Positions 63,861 through 64,000 of a DNA stretch of 64,000 bases are shown here, in pieces. The DNA lies in contig NW_027478861.1 in NCBI RefSeq assembly GCF_051014685.1, forward strand, positions 62,001 to 126,000, given 5' to 3'. Positions within the stretch are counted from its first letter, which is position 1, and every line of letters starts with the position of its first letter. Both the position numbers and the translations under genes were made by a program. Source of the stretch: Ptiloglossa arizonensis. Its lineage: Eukaryota; Arthropoda; Insecta; Hymenoptera; Colletidae. Below the pieces are notes generated by a model. The model did no database searches, had not been told where the DNA came from, and saw nothing but the letters and a program-made list of their open reading frames with translations.

Positions 63861-64000
63861 TCTGCCATTCTGGTTAAGCGTTTGGAGCAGCAGAATTGCG
63901 AAAAATTTTTTGCCTTCTCAACCATTTCTTAGCTTCAAAGTCCCATATCTCGCTAGGATTGACCAAACCCAAAAATTCCTTCTGCGTCTGAAAGTAGAAA
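63861..64000 (+). repeat. Partial monomer at right window edge, with 2-bp deletion
   Basis: The last monomer starts with TCT in place of the junction TAG and runs off the window, so the array continues to the right. Around 63953-63958 CTCGCGAACGGATT reads CTCGCTAGGATT. This is a net loss of two bases that destroys the TCGCGA site in the otherwise conserved core. I saw this change nowhere else in the window. Confidence 0.93.

Larger units (their letters stand above)
1..64000 (+). repeat. 177-bp satellite DNA array filling the window
   Basis: The sequence repeats head-to-tail every 177 bp from the first to the last base. Setting the monomer start at the TAG of CCCTAGGCCATT, I can step from 148 to 63861 through 360 complete monomers. 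The summed length departs from 360 x 177 by only 7 bp, fully accounted for by nine one-base deletions and two one-base insertions. All monomers are on one strand, with no inversions, spacers or inserted elements. Consensus composition is 74 of 177 G+C. Monomers mostly differ from each other by a few substitutions, and many blocks recur almost unchanged. Array length, homogeneity and near-nucleosomal period are the known hallmarks of eukaryotic centromeric or pericentromeric satellites; the chromosomal role here is inference. I do not recognise the family. Confidence 0.98.
33601..64000 (+). repeat. Satellite domain C: CTTAGC / GTAACTG / 176-bp monomer classes
   Basis: This domain has 171 complete monomers plus the right-edge partial. 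Dominant markers are AAAATTTGTTGTC with CTTAGC; CTTCTGCGTCTG; AACTTCCTATTGTAACTG; CCCGAGGCC at the junction; CGGCCGATTAAAACGG followed by CCACTCTGGTTAAGCTTTT; AAAAAATTCTTGCC; and GGTTTTTGTA. It holds the longest shared spacing in the window (9200 bp) and several nested duplications. Seven monomers are 176 bp and share one deletion, so they descend from a single event. Confidence 0.85.

Noticed and set aside
1..64000. Periodic repeat protein under a code where TAG and TAA are sense
   Set aside because: With a ciliate-type code the frame would be open over long stretches, but one-base length changes at 9726, 13619, 20082, 22440 and the 176-bp monomers shift it, and the variation shows no codon-level constraint. 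One stop in 59 codons is not unusual by chance.
1..64000. CRISPR-like or other spaced repeat array
   Set aside because: Monomers adjoin directly with no unique spacers, and the unit is far longer than CRISPR repeats.
1..64000. Transposon or retroelement remnants within the array
   Set aside because: Stepping through every monomer boundary leaves no unexplained length, so nothing larger than one base has been inserted in the complete monomers.

Overview
The whole 64 kb window is one head-to-tail satellite DNA array. The monomer is 177 bp (about 42% GC). I count 360 complete monomers between positions 148 and 63860, plus a 147-bp partial monomer at the left edge and a 138- to 140-bp partial at the right edge. 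Every monomer lies on the same strand with no spacer. I found no unique sequence, transposon, RNA gene, CRISPR array or credible protein-coding gene. A homogeneous array of this size with a near-nucleosomal period is typical of eukaryotic centromeric or pericentromeric heterochromatin. I do not recognise the satellite family and cannot name the organism from the sequence.

Layout by monomer variant: domain A (1-24219, 136 monomers) is built from a small set of marker variants reused in long, almost mutation-free higher-order repeats (HORs). Domain B (24220-33600, 53 monomers) is transitional and less homogenised. Domain C (33601-64000, 171 complete monomers) is dominated by other variants, including a class whose second half reads CTTAGC instead of CTTGGC, a class with GTAACTG, and a 176-bp class with a one-base deletion. 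The array edges lie outside the window.

Higher-order structure is the main content. Clear near-identical blocks are: a 22-monomer tandem pair (3893-bp spacing, 8186-12043 and 12079-15936); a 21-monomer tandem pair directly after it (3717-bp spacing, 15903-19762 and 19620-23481); a 52-monomer spacing (9200 bp) shared by 35283-41493 and 44483-50693; and nested 3-, 4/5-, 7-, 11-, 12-, 13-, 15-, 16- and 17-monomer duplications. All spacings are whole numbers of monomers apart from the few single-base length variants, as expected from in-register unequal exchange.

Because 177 = 3 x 59, one forward frame has only one stop per consensus monomer (TAG at the monomer junction). Loss of that TAG produces chance open frames of 75, 111 and 170 codons throughout. 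These are satellite by-products: they start at TTG, have no promoter or ribosome-binding context, and carry mostly amino-acid-changing variation and frequent stops. Motifs recurring in each monomer (an A/T-tract dyad, an NruI site, a CENP-B-box-like 17-mer and splice-signal-like strings) are recorded on one reference monomer (27583-27759).
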